A DNA stretch of 54,920 nt from Kibdelosporangium persicum (GTDB taxonomy: Bacteria > Actinomycetota > Actinomycetes > Mycobacteriales > Pseudonocardiaceae), in the NCBI RefSeq assembly GCF_013280595.1, contig NZ_JAAATY010000050.1, positions 1 through 54,920 on the forward strand. The letters run 5' to 3'. A program made the position numbers and the translations under genes. Within the stretch, counting starts at the first letter, position 1. Each line of letters opens with the position of its first letter. The notes under the pieces were generated by a model. It was not told where the DNA came from and did no database searches. It worked only from the letters and a program-made list of their open reading frames with translations. Of this stretch, positions 1-7,180 are shown in pieces.

Positions 1-2
1 TC

Positions 3-167
3 CAACGCGGAGCCCACACCAGCACCCGCGCGCTCAACCGCGACATCCGCGCCTGGATCGAGACCTGGAACGACAATCCCCGGCCCTACGTCTGGACTAA
101 GACCGCCGACCACATCCTTGACTCCATCGCCCACTACTGCAGGCGAATTAATGCCTCAGGACACTAG
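3..167 (+). mobile_element. IS630-type transposase, C-terminal end (cut by window edge)
   Basis: The reading frame enters from the left edge and ends at a TAG at 165-167. The 54 visible residues include RDIRAWIETWNDNPRP and end in HYCRRINASGH. This is the usual tail of the DDE transposases of IS630-like elements in actinobacteria (family knowledge). The catalytic DDE residues would lie upstream, outside the window. No terminal inverted repeat was recognised after the stop. Whether the element is intact cannot be judged. Confidence 0.75.
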
Positions 168-261
168 GCACCCGTACCCAGATGGGTATGCGGTATGTCA
201 ATCCGTGGTCGGTCATGGCCACAGTTCACCAACCGGCGTATTAGAGCGGCGCTAGGGAATT

Positions 262-279
262 TCCTAACAGACTCCTAAC
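262..279 (+). promoter_or_regulatory. Tandem TCCTAAC repeat upstream of the response regulator
   Basis: The heptamer TCCTAAC occurs at 262-268 and again at 273-279, exactly 11 bases apart. It is preceded by an imperfect inverted repeat, TAGGgaattTCCTA. Direct repeats one helical turn apart are the usual operator of OmpR/PhoB-type regulators, and the next gene encodes one, so autoregulation is a reasonable inference. The second copy ends 24 bases before the GTG start. Confidence 0.45.
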
Positions 280-303
280 GGCACAAGCAGGCACGATGGT
301 CGT

Positions 304-960
304 GTGCGGGTACTGGTGGTGGAAGACGAACGACTGCTGGCCGACGCGATCACCGCCGGACTACGCAATCACGCCATGGCTGTCGACGTGGCCTACGACG
401 GTGACACAGCGCTGGAACGTTTGGCGGTCAACGACTACGACGTCGTCGTCCTGGACCGGGATCTGCCGCACGTGTCCGGCGACCAGGTCTGCACCACCCT
501 GGTCGAATCGGGATCCGATACCCGGATCCTGATGCTCACCGCCGCGGCCGCGGTCAGCCAGCGGGTAGCCGGGCTCGGCCTCGGCGCGGACGACTATCTG
601 ACCAAGCCGTTCGACTTCGCCGAACTCATCGCCCGCATCCACGCCCTGAACCGACGGGCCCGGCCTCCAGCACCGCCGGTACTGCAACGCGGCGGTATCC
701 GCCTCGACCCGCACCGCCGCGCCGTCACCCGTGACGGCGAACCGGTGTCGTTGTCCCGCAAGGAGTTCGCTGTCCTCACCGAACTGTTACGCGCCGACGG
801 CGGCGTGGTCTCCGCCGAACAACTCCTGGAGAAGGCGTGGGACGAACACACCGATCCATTCACCGGCGTCGTCCGCTTCACCATCATGATGGTGCGCCGC
901 AAGCTTGGCGACCCACAGATCATCGAAACCGTCCCCGGCGCTGGATACCGCATCCCATGA
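304..960 (+). CDS. OmpR/PhoB-family response regulator
   Basis: This 218-residue transcription factor is the output half of a two-component system. The receiver domain (about 1-115) has the acidic pair E7/D8, the phospho-acceptor D51 in VVVLDRDLP, T79 and K101 in YLTKPF. A winged-helix DNA-binding domain follows (about 125-217), with the typical SRKEFAVLTELL and VRRKLGDP stretches and the ending TVPGAGYRIP. The start is GTG. The stop overlaps the start of the kinase gene (ATGA), so the two are translationally coupled. The family resembles the CutR/CseB type of actinobacteria, but the signal sensed cannot be told from sequence. Confidence 0.93.
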   Translation: MRVLVVEDERLLADAITAGLRNHAMAVDVAYDGDTALERLAVNDYDVVVLDRDLPHVSGDQVCTTLVESGSDTRILMLTAAAAVSQRVAGLGLGADDYLTKPFDFAELIARIHALNRRARPPAPPVLQRGGIRLDPHRRAVTRDGEPVSLSRKEFAVLTELLRADGGVVSAEQLLEKAWDEHTDPFTGVVRFTIMMVRRKLGDPQIIETVPGAGYRIP

Positions 961-2165
961 CCCGCCGGTGGCGCTCGACAATCCGGGTCCGGCTCACGCT
1001 GCTGTACGCCGGGGCGTTCGTCCTTGCCGGCGTGATGCTCGTCATCTTCATGTTCATCTACTTTGGACATTCACTCGACGCGCACGCGGCCAGGCGGGCA
1101 ACCATCACCGAACAGATCACAGCCGACTTCCTGAACGCAGCGGACGCTCACGACAGCCAAAACGTCGACCAACTACACGAGGCGCTGAAAGGCCGGTTTC
1201 AGCAAGACCGCGACGACACACTGCACGCCATGCTGATCTGGTCATTGATCTCGCTCGGGGTCGTTGGCGTCGCTGCCGGTGGGCTCGGCTGGCTGCTGGC
1301 CGGGCGGGCGCTGCGTCCCCTGCAGCAGATCACCGCGACCGCTCGCCGGGTCGCCGACCGCAGCCTGCACGAACGCATCGGACTCGACGGACCGCATGAC
1401 GAGATCAAAGACCTCGCCGACACCTTCGACGCCATGCTCGAGCGGCTCGACCGCTCCTTCGATGGCCAACGCCGTTTCGTCGCCAACGCTTCCCATGAAC
1501 TGCGTACTCCATTGACGATCAACCGCACGCTCATTCAGGTCGCACTCGACACCCCGAACACGCCGCACGCCACCCGACAGCTCGGCACCACACTGCTCGA
1601 TGTCAACCAGCGCCACGAACGCCTCATCGACGGCCTGCTCGTACTGGCCACCAGCGACCAGCCTCTCACCGAGCGCAGCCGGGTCGACCTTGCCGAGATC
1701 ACCCAGTACGTCGCCGCCATGTCCAGCGACGCGGCGCGCGAGGCCCGAGTGCAGATTCGCACCACGATCGCGTCCGCACCTGTGGTCGGCGATCCAGTAC
1801 TGCTGGAACGCCTTGCACAGAACCTGCTCGACAACGCGATCCGTTACAACATCGCCGAGCACGGCTGGATCTCGATCACGTCCAGGATCGAGTCGGGGCA
1901 TGCCTGCCTCACGGTGGAAAACACCGGCACCACCGTGCCCGGCGATGAGGTCGACAAGCTGTTCGAACCGTTCCAGCGACTGGGTCCAGCCGACCGGCTC
2001 GCAGATCGGGGCCGCGGCGCCGGGCTGGGCTTGTCGATCGTGCGTGCCGTCGCCCACGCCCACGACGGCCACGTGCACGCCCATCCTCGCCCCGACGGTG
2101 GTCTCACCATCCACGTCCGAATCCCTGCCGCGTCTTCCGGGCAGCCTGATCCTGAGGGACCGTAA
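957..2165 (+). CDS. Sensor histidine kinase, partner of the upstream regulator
   Basis: This is a membrane-bound kinase of 402 residues. Transmembrane helices lie at about 11-36 and 92-117, around a short extracytoplasmic loop of about 55 residues. A HAMP region follows (about 117-170). The HisKA box has the phosphorylated H180 in NASHELRTPL, and the HATPase domain has the N box NLLDNAIRYN and the G box GRGAGLGLS. The ATG at 957 was chosen because it overlaps the regulator stop and opens directly onto the first membrane helix; an in-frame upstream extension to 837 lies inside the regulator gene. The 3' end overlaps the converging DUF2218 gene by about 60 bases. Confidence 0.92.
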   Translation: MTRRWRSTIRVRLTLLYAGAFVLAGVMLVIFMFIYFGHSLDAHAARRATITEQITADFLNAADAHDSQNVDQLHEALKGRFQQDRDDTLHAMLIWSLISLGVVGVAAGGLGWLLAGRALRPLQQITATARRVADRSLHERIGLDGPHDEIKDLADTFDAMLERLDRSFDGQRRFVANASHELRTPLTINRTLIQVALDTPNTPHATRQLGTTLLDVNQRHERLIDGLLVLATSDQPLTERSRVDLAEITQYVAAMSSDAAREARVQIRTTIASAPVVGDPVLLERLAQNLLDNAIRYNIAEHGWISITSRIESGHACLTVENTGTTVPGDEVDKLFEPFQRLGPADRLADRGRGAGLGLSIVRAVAHAHDGHVHAHPRPDGGLTIHVRIPAASSGQPDPEGP

Positions 2166-2757
2166 CGTCAACTCCAGGTTTGGTTCGCCTGCGCGCCGCG
2201 CGCCGGCGCCGGACGACGACCGAAACGACAATGACTTTGAGCAGGACGACAGCCAGCACGGAGATGACGGCGACAGTGGTCCATCGGGATGTGAGTACGG
2301 CTCCGGCCAGCCCGAGATGGATGGTGACAGCCAGGGCACCGGCCGCAATGAGGGCAATCACCGTTGCGCGCTTGCGCCGGTTTACGGCCCGTGTGTGGGG
2401 CGTAGCGGTGGCATCGGTGGGCTCAGCCGCGGACCAGGCCACGGCCAGGTTGTCACGCCTGCCGAACCGTTCGATATGTCCGGTAAGGAGTTGCCGAACC
2501 TGGTCGAGTTTCTCGTGATCGCAGGCTTCCACCTGCAGTGTCAACACTTCCGGAGTGGCCCGCAGCACGCATCGTCCCCAACCGAAGTCGACGGTTCCTT
2601 GGGTGTCTGACCATTCGACGTGCATCTCCTTCGGGAGAACATGCCTTTGCATACCGTGACCGGGTAGATGCCGCCCCTTGTTGCTGAAGTGCCGGCAGAG
2701 TTGCACCAGGTACCGGCTCGAACGGTCGGTCCTGACTTGACCTTCCACGCTCAACAT
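2104..2757 (-). CDS. DUF2218 domain protein with C-terminal membrane segment
   Basis: The protein has 217 residues. The first ~95 match the DUF2218 pattern, with an early SSRYLVQLCRHFSNKG, then VDFGWGRCVLRA and HIERFGRRDNLAVAW. Small single-domain DUF2218 proteins are often found with siderophore or stress genes, and the domain has no firmly known activity. Here it is extended by two hydrophobic segments (about 130-180) and a basic tail, so it is probably membrane-anchored. The ATG at 2757 follows the methyltransferase stop by five bases, so the two form an operon. Its 3' end overlaps the sensor kinase gene. Confidence 0.75.
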   Translation of the reverse strand: MLSVEGQVRTDRSSRYLVQLCRHFSNKGRHLPGHGMQRHVLPKEMHVEWSDTQGTVDFGWGRCVLRATPEVLTLQVEACDHEKLDQVRQLLTGHIERFGRRDNLAVAWSAAEPTDATATPHTRAVNRRKRATVIALIAAGALAVTIHLGLAGAVLTSRWTTVAVISVLAVVLLKVIVVSVVVRRRRAARRRTKPGVDVTVPQDQAARKTRQGFGRGW

Positions 2758-2762
2758 GCCGC

Positions 2763-3365
2763 TCAGATCCTCGTGACGGCGACGAGCCAGGCTCGGATAC
2801 CAGCCGGGTCCGTGGTGATCTCGATCGTGGTCGGCTCGATCGAGTCCACGTGCCAGCCGTCGGCGAACGCGGCGTGGACGTCGTTTCGACTTACCCGATG
2901 TACGCGCGGCCACCCCTCGTTCGATTGCCGATCGCTGAAGCACAACATGAAGTAGCGCCCGTTCGGCCGGAGCGCAGATCGCAGGCTGTCGACGAATGCG
3001 GTGCGGTCATTGCCACCGAAGATGTGGAAGAGTCCACAGTCAAGCACCGTGTCGAAGGATTCTCCCAGCTCGGCCAGGTTGCGTGCGTCCCGCTGCAAGA
3101 AGCGGACCACGTGTCCTCGATCGTGCGCTTTGTCCTTCGCGGTTCGCAATGCCGCGGAAGCCAGGTCCACGCCGATGGCATCCAGGCCGAGATCGGCTGC
3201 CATCAACGCGTGCTCGCCCGTACCACAGCCGACATCGAGCACCCGCCCGCGAATGACACCCGCCTCGGCGAGTGCCTGAAGGGCTGGCTGCGGATGGCCA
3301 ATGTCCCACGGCGGCGGCGTGGCGTACAGGTCTTCAGGTCCTGTCGCGTGGTGTGCCTGAACCAT
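2763..3365 (-). CDS. Class I SAM-dependent methyltransferase
   Basis: A protein of 200 residues with a Rossmann-type methyltransferase fold. Motif I is VLDVGCGTGEH (about 42-52) and the acidic end of strand 2 is IGVDLA. FLQRDARNL and TVLDCGLFHIF are consistent with motifs II and IV. The substrate is unknown; small enzymes like this act on thiols, halides or small metabolites. An AGGAG-type ribosome site precedes the ATG. It is divergent from a TetR gene, with several ATACA/TGTAT half-sites between them, so TetR control is likely (inference). Confidence 0.85.
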   Translation of the reverse strand: MVQAHHATGPEDLYATPPPWDIGHPQPALQALAEAGVIRGRVLDVGCGTGEHALMAADLGLDAIGVDLASAALRTAKDKAHDRGHVVRFLQRDARNLAELGESFDTVLDCGLFHIFGGNDRTAFVDSLRSALRPNGRYFMLCFSDRQSNEGWPRVHRVSRNDVHAAFADGWHVDSIEPTTIEITTDPAGIRAWLVAVTRI

Positions 3366-3393
3366 GTCCTGCTCCTCTCGATTCCCAGTTTAC

Positions 3394-3447
3394 GATACAT
3401 GTTGTCTCCATCGATACAAGCTGTATACCGATCGGCGATATGTATAC
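3394..3447. promoter_or_regulatory. Cluster of ATACA/TGTAT half-sites, probable TetR operators
   Basis: Between the divergent methyltransferase and TetR genes there is a perfect inverted repeat ATACA-agc-TGTAT at 3414-3426. Related half-sites lie on each side: GATACATGTTG near 3394-3404, and GTATAC at 3424-3429 and again at about 3442-3447. The right-hand site sits just before the TetR start. The arrangement fits binding of the TetR dimer to several sites that control both directions. Confidence 0.5.
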
Positions 3448-3454
3448 TTGGCGA

Positions 3455-4048
3455 ATGCCGAAGCTGTGGAACGAGACGATCGAGGCGCACCGCCGCGCGG
3501 TGCGCGACGCGACGTTGGACACCACTGCGACACTGGTTGCCGAGCGGGGAATTGCGTCAGTGACGATGTCACTGATTGCCGAGAAGACCGGTATCGGACG
3601 CGCGACGCTGTACAAGTACTTCCCGGATGTCGAAGCGATCCTGTCCGCCTGGCACGAACGGCAGATTGCCGGCCACCTCCAGCAACTGACCGAGGCGCGC
3701 GACAAGGTCGCCGATCCCAGCGAACGCCTGGAGACGGTATTGCGCGCCTACGCGCTCATTCACCAGCGGCGCGTCCGCCACCATCAGAACCAACCGCACG
3801 GCAGCGAACTGGCCGCACTTCTCCACCCTGACGAGCACGTAGCCCGAGCGCAGCAGCACCTCCGCGACATGTTCCGGGATCTACTGGTCGACGCGGCACG
3901 ACAGGGCGACATCCGCGGTGACGTGACACCCGAGGAACTCGCCAGCTATTGCCTTCACGCTCTGACCGCGGCCAGCACTCTGCCGTCGGAAGCCGCCGCA
4001 CACCGACTGGTCGCCGTAACCCTGGACGGACTGCGTTCCGCGCACTGA
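3455..4048 (+). CDS. TetR/AcrR-family transcriptional regulator
   Basis: A repressor-type protein of 197 residues. The N-terminal helix-turn-helix reads TATLVAERGIASVTMSLIAEKTGIGRATLYKYF, given here as one short landmark, ATLYKYF, at about 49-55. The remainder is a helical ligand-binding region. The ATG at 3455 (MPKLWNET) fits the family; an alternative in-frame ATG at 3440 would lie inside the operator-like repeats. It is divergent from the methyltransferase/DUF2218 pair, which it probably represses together with itself. The ligand is unknown. Confidence 0.88.
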   Translation: MPKLWNETIEAHRRAVRDATLDTTATLVAERGIASVTMSLIAEKTGIGRATLYKYFPDVEAILSAWHERQIAGHLQQLTEARDKVADPSERLETVLRAYALIHQRRVRHHQNQPHGSELAALLHPDEHVARAQQHLRDMFRDLLVDAARQGDIRGDVTPEELASYCLHALTAASTLPSEAAAHRLVAVTLDGLRSAH

Positions 4049-4127
4049 CGTTCTCGCGTTCCATCAATACGTATCGGCTCGTCAAACCAGCGCAAAGGGA
4101 CAACGGGCACTTCCAGACATGCCGGTG

Positions 4128-4148
4128 TATACCTTAGTGGGGTATGGT
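4128..4148. promoter_or_regulatory. CsoR-family-like operator
   Basis: The stretch TATACCTTAGTGGGGTATGG is an interrupted inverted repeat (ATACC..GGGTAT). It closely resembles the G-rich operators bound by CsoR/CstR-type metal or persulfide sensors, as in Bacillus subtilis copZA (from memory). No CsoR-family gene lies in this window. It sits just upstream of a GGAGG ribosome site and a small ORF, and about 240 bases before the AhpD-like gene. Confidence 0.4.
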
Positions 4149-4161
4149 ACCGGAGGTAGCT

Positions 4162-4356
4162 GTGTCCGAGCTGTGGCGCACTGGCTATGAAGTGCAGTTG
4201 GGGCGATGGCGACTCGCCAGCAGAGTCGTGATTGGACTCTGTTGCCAGATCATCGTGCCGGCACTGCACATCATCGCTACTCGACACGGTGAGCACGGAC
4301 GTACGCACATAACCGTATCGGCGGTCGAAGCACCGCCATGCGCACAACAAGGCTGA
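4162..4356 (+). CDS. Small ORF of unknown function, doubtful
   Basis: A 64-codon frame begins at GTG 4162, five bases after a strong GGAGG. It has a hydrophobic middle (ASRVVIGLCCQIIVPALHII) and a basic tail. No family is recognised. The good ribosome site and the operator-like element upstream argue for a translated gene. The unremarkable composition and the location suggest it could instead be the out-of-frame remnant of a deleted gene. Confidence 0.25.
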   Translation: MSELWRTGYEVQLGRWRLASRVVIGLCCQIIVPALHIIATRHGEHGRTHITVSAVEAPPCAQQG

Positions 4357-4383
4357 GCCGATCCGAGTCATCAGGAGGTATCC

Positions 4384-4920
4384 ATGCGTAACCTCACTCC
4401 ACTCGCCCCGGCTGATGCGCCGCAACGATCCAGCGAACTGCTTGGTGAGATCATCGACCGGCACGGGTCAGTGGGTGACATGGTCGCGACCATGGCGCAC
4501 TCACCGGCCCTGCTCCAGGGATATCTCGACCTGTCCAAAGCCATGAAGCGGGTCAAGCTTCATCGACAGCTGAGCGAGAAAGTTGCCTTGGCCGTACAAA
4601 GCTGGATCGGATGCGAGACCTGCCTTGCGGCGCATACCGAGGCTGCCCGCGCGGCAGGCTTGAGCGAGACCGATATCGTCCTGGCACGAGAAGGCGCCGC
4701 AACCGACCGCCGAGAGTCCACACTGGTCTCCTTCGCACTCCGCGTTCTCGCCGAACCGGGATCGATCACCGGCGACGACATCGCAGAACTCCGCCAGCAC
4801 GGCTGGACCGACCGGATCATCGTCGAAGTTGTCGGTCTCGTCGCACTGAACCTGATGACCGGAGCGTTCAACCTCGTCGCAGGCATCGAACCCACATCTC
4901 AACCCGCCAACGCAAAATGA
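4384..4920 (+). CDS. Carboxymuconolactone decarboxylase / AhpD-like protein
   Basis: A 178-residue all-helical protein of the CMD/AhpD superfamily. The redox motif WIGCETCLAAH (CxxC followed by His) at about 72-82 points to an alkylhydroperoxidase-like activity rather than decarboxylation, as is known for AhpD-type members. An AGGAGG site precedes the ATG at a good distance. No peroxiredoxin partner (ahpC) is nearby. It may be driven from the operator-bearing region at about 4.1 kb. Confidence 0.88.
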   Translation: MRNLTPLAPADAPQRSSELLGEIIDRHGSVGDMVATMAHSPALLQGYLDLSKAMKRVKLHRQLSEKVALAVQSWIGCETCLAAHTEAARAAGLSETDIVLAREGAATDRRESTLVSFALRVLAEPGSITGDDIAELRQHGWTDRIIVEVVGLVALNLMTGAFNLVAGIEPTSQPANAK

Positions 4921-5148
4921 GCGCGGTCTAACGTCCGGCTCCAGTCCGAACCGGCGACCAGAGGTCAGCGGGGTCGGCCGACGAGCTCGCAACTGCGCGG
5001 CGGTGGTAGCGCTTACGGCTGGAGGTTCCCATGTTCAGGTTCGGACGTCGTCGAACATAGCCTCGCCCACTGTGGTCGCCGACGCCCGGCAAGCCATCGG
5101 GTAGCCACCTCTGGTGAACCGAGATCGGCATTCAGCCACCGCAACGCA

Positions 5149-5295
5149 CGAAGTCTTCGACCACCCGTCCGTCGAGCAGTTCCTTCGGCGTTTCGTCGCT
5201 GTTGAGGGTGACGATGTACTGGAATCCTTCAGCGGCCGCGTACTTGGCACCCAGGTGGAGTGCCGAGGCTCGTTGGCGTTCGCCGACCCGTCGAA
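5149..5295 (-). pseudogene. Remnant of an ABC-3C (DUF2326) ATPase tail
   Basis: Read on the minus strand this gives ERQRASALHLGAKYAAAEGF and then YIVTLNSDETPKELLDGRV. This is nearly the same as residues close to the C-terminus of the DUF2326 ATPase encoded at 16229-17956. The DNA itself matches 16296-16441 at roughly nine bases in ten by eye. Nothing else of that gene is seen here and the frame is broken on both sides. It is therefore a fragment of a second copy, in the same orientation as the intact one 11 kb away. Confidence 0.8.
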
Positions 5296-5739
5296 CAGTA
5301 GCTGGATCGCTGCACGTCGAAGACCAGTCCAAGGTCCAGCATGGCAGCGGACATTCAGCCGCCTGCTCGAAGAAGCGCTCAGCCCCACAGACCCGATCAC
5401 CTAGTCAACGAGCGTGTCCGGCTCGCTCCTACTTGGAACTGCTTGCGCACAGTCTCAGCAGAGACCAGTCCCTCGCACGATCATATTGCCATCGACGAGG
5501 ACGGACACGACGCGCTGTCTCATCGCGCCGACCGAGACCCTTCGACAAGCCACTGAGGACGGACTGGTTGGTCGGATTGAACACACCCGTCTTGACGTCG
5601 TCCGAGCGGTTGGGTGCCCGCGTCCACTTGGCCCGGTGGCTGCTGAACGGTCGGCGTGGTTGTGAGCCTGGTTCGGTGGTGACGACGGGTCTCGTCGACT
5701 ACGGTTGACACCGTCAAAACCGGACAAAACGGAGGTAGG
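5296..5739. other. Gene-free stretch before the TerC gene
   Basis: No convincing frame was found on either strand. A TTGACA at 5705-5710 lacks a -10 element at the right distance. The yybP-ykoY manganese riboswitch that often precedes terC-type genes was looked for and not recognised. Confidence 0.4.
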
Positions 5740-6756
5740 GTGCTCGAGATCAGCGGATTGACCTGGGCGGTCACCATCGGCCTGATCCTCGTGTTGCTGG
5801 CTGTGGACCTCGTTCTCGCCACTGTCCGGCCGCACCGGGTCGGGTTCCGTGAGGCGACCCGGTGGTCCGTATTCTACGTGCTGGTCGCAGTCGCTTTCGG
5901 AGTCTGGTTCGCGGCGGTGTACGGCGGCGGCGCCGGCGCCGAGTACTTCGCCGGATACATCGTCGAGAAGAGCCTGTCGGTCGACAACCTCTTCGTCTTC
6001 GTCATCATCATGACCACGTTCGCCGTGCCGGAAGAGCACCAGCACAAAGTGCTGACGTTCGGCATCGTCCTCGCCCTGGTCATGCGAGCGATCTTCATCG
6101 CGCTCGGCGCCACGCTGCTCGCGTTGTTCTCGTTCATGTTCCTGCTGTTCGGCCTGCTGCTGATCTACACAGCCATCCAGTTGTTCCGGCACCGCAACGA
6201 GGACCCCGACATCGAGAACAACGCCGTCGTGAACACCGCCCGCCGGGTCGTGCCGGTCACCGACGAGTACGTCGGCAGCAAGATCTTCACCCGTGTCGAC
6301 GGCCGCAGGGTGGCCACCCCGCTATTTATCGTGCTGGTCGCCATCGGCGGCGTCGACCTATTGTTCGCACTGGACTCCATCCCGGCGGTGTTCGGCGTGA
6401 CCGAAGAGCCCTACATCGTCTTCGCCGCCAACGCCTTCGCCCTGCTGGGCCTGCGTGCGCTGTTCTTCCTCGTCAAAGGCCTGCTCGACCGGCTGGTGTA
6501 CCTCTCGGCCGGGCTGGCGGTGATCCTGGCCTTCATCGGCGTCAAACTGATCCTGCACTGGGCCCACGTCGACATCGACCAACGAGTACCGGAAGTGCCC
6601 ACCCCGCTCAGCCTCGGCGTCATCATCGGCATCCTGGTGATCGCGACCGTCGCAAGCCTCATCAAGACGCGCCGCGACCCCACAGCCAAAGCGCATGCCG
6701 GCTCGCTGCGAGCCCATCCGGCAGCCAAGCCCGGCGACACACAGCCCGATCACTGA
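5740..6756 (+). CDS. TerC/Alx-family integral membrane protein
   Basis: A protein of 338 residues with about nine hydrophobic helices. It carries the family's acidic membrane motifs, KSLSVDNLFVFVIIM in the first half and LLFALDSIPAVFGV in the second. TerC/Alx proteins are linked to metal (manganese, calcium) export and metalation of exported proteins (family knowledge). The GTG start has a GGAGG four bases upstream. The basic, Ala/Pro-rich tail (about 305-338) is cytoplasmic by prediction. It stands alone. Confidence 0.9.
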   Translation: MLEISGLTWAVTIGLILVLLAVDLVLATVRPHRVGFREATRWSVFYVLVAVAFGVWFAAVYGGGAGAEYFAGYIVEKSLSVDNLFVFVIIMTTFAVPEEHQHKVLTFGIVLALVMRAIFIALGATLLALFSFMFLLFGLLLIYTAIQLFRHRNEDPDIENNAVVNTARRVVPVTDEYVGSKIFTRVDGRRVATPLFIVLVAIGGVDLLFALDSIPAVFGVTEEPYIVFAANAFALLGLRALFFLVKGLLDRLVYLSAGLAVILAFIGVKLILHWAHVDIDQRVPEVPTPLSLGVIIGILVIATVASLIKTRRDPTAKAHAGSLRAHPAAKPGDTQPDH

Positions 6757-6769
6757 CACAGCGGGACCG

Positions 6770-6880
6770 GACGCGGGAATCAGCGTTGCGATGCCTGTGG
6801 ACGAAGTCGACGGCCACCTGACGAAGTTTGACGTTCGTCTCCTGGGACCGCTTGATCAGGCGTTGGATCGCCTTGTCGGC
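6770..6880 (-). pseudogene. Remnant of an ANTAR (RNA-binding antiterminator) domain
   Basis: On the minus strand, in a longer frame (6662-7027), the residues LSADKAIQRLIKRSQETNVK followed by LRQVAVDFV align with the second half of an ANTAR domain. The first helix and any GAF or sensor domain are missing, and the flanking residues look random. I read it as a fragment left after a deletion. The rest of the interval up to 7180 shows nothing. Confidence 0.4.
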
Positions 6881-7180
6881 GCTGAGATCTGCAGCGCTAG
6901 TCCACACAAGGGTGTGCCCGTCCAGATTGAAGGACACCATGCGTCCCGTGGCGATAGGGGCCAACCGCAGAGACACACCTCGCCGCAGTCTGCGACGCTG
7001 CAGTGACGAGGTGCGACAGCTCGACACTGCGACCGACAGTCTGCATCACGAGTCAGCGTCAGGCACGCAACGTATCTGTTTCTGGTAACGCGGCGTGAAA
7101 CGTTGGCCGGTCGCGCTCTCGATAGACAAGCACAGGTGGCAGCTGCTCATCCGTATCCCAAGTAGCCAGGATGTGAACAC

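Noticed and set aside
5705-5735. TTGACA as a -35 box for the TerC gene
   Set aside because: No acceptable -10 occurs 16-19 bases downstream, and the sequence up to the GGAGG leaves too little room.
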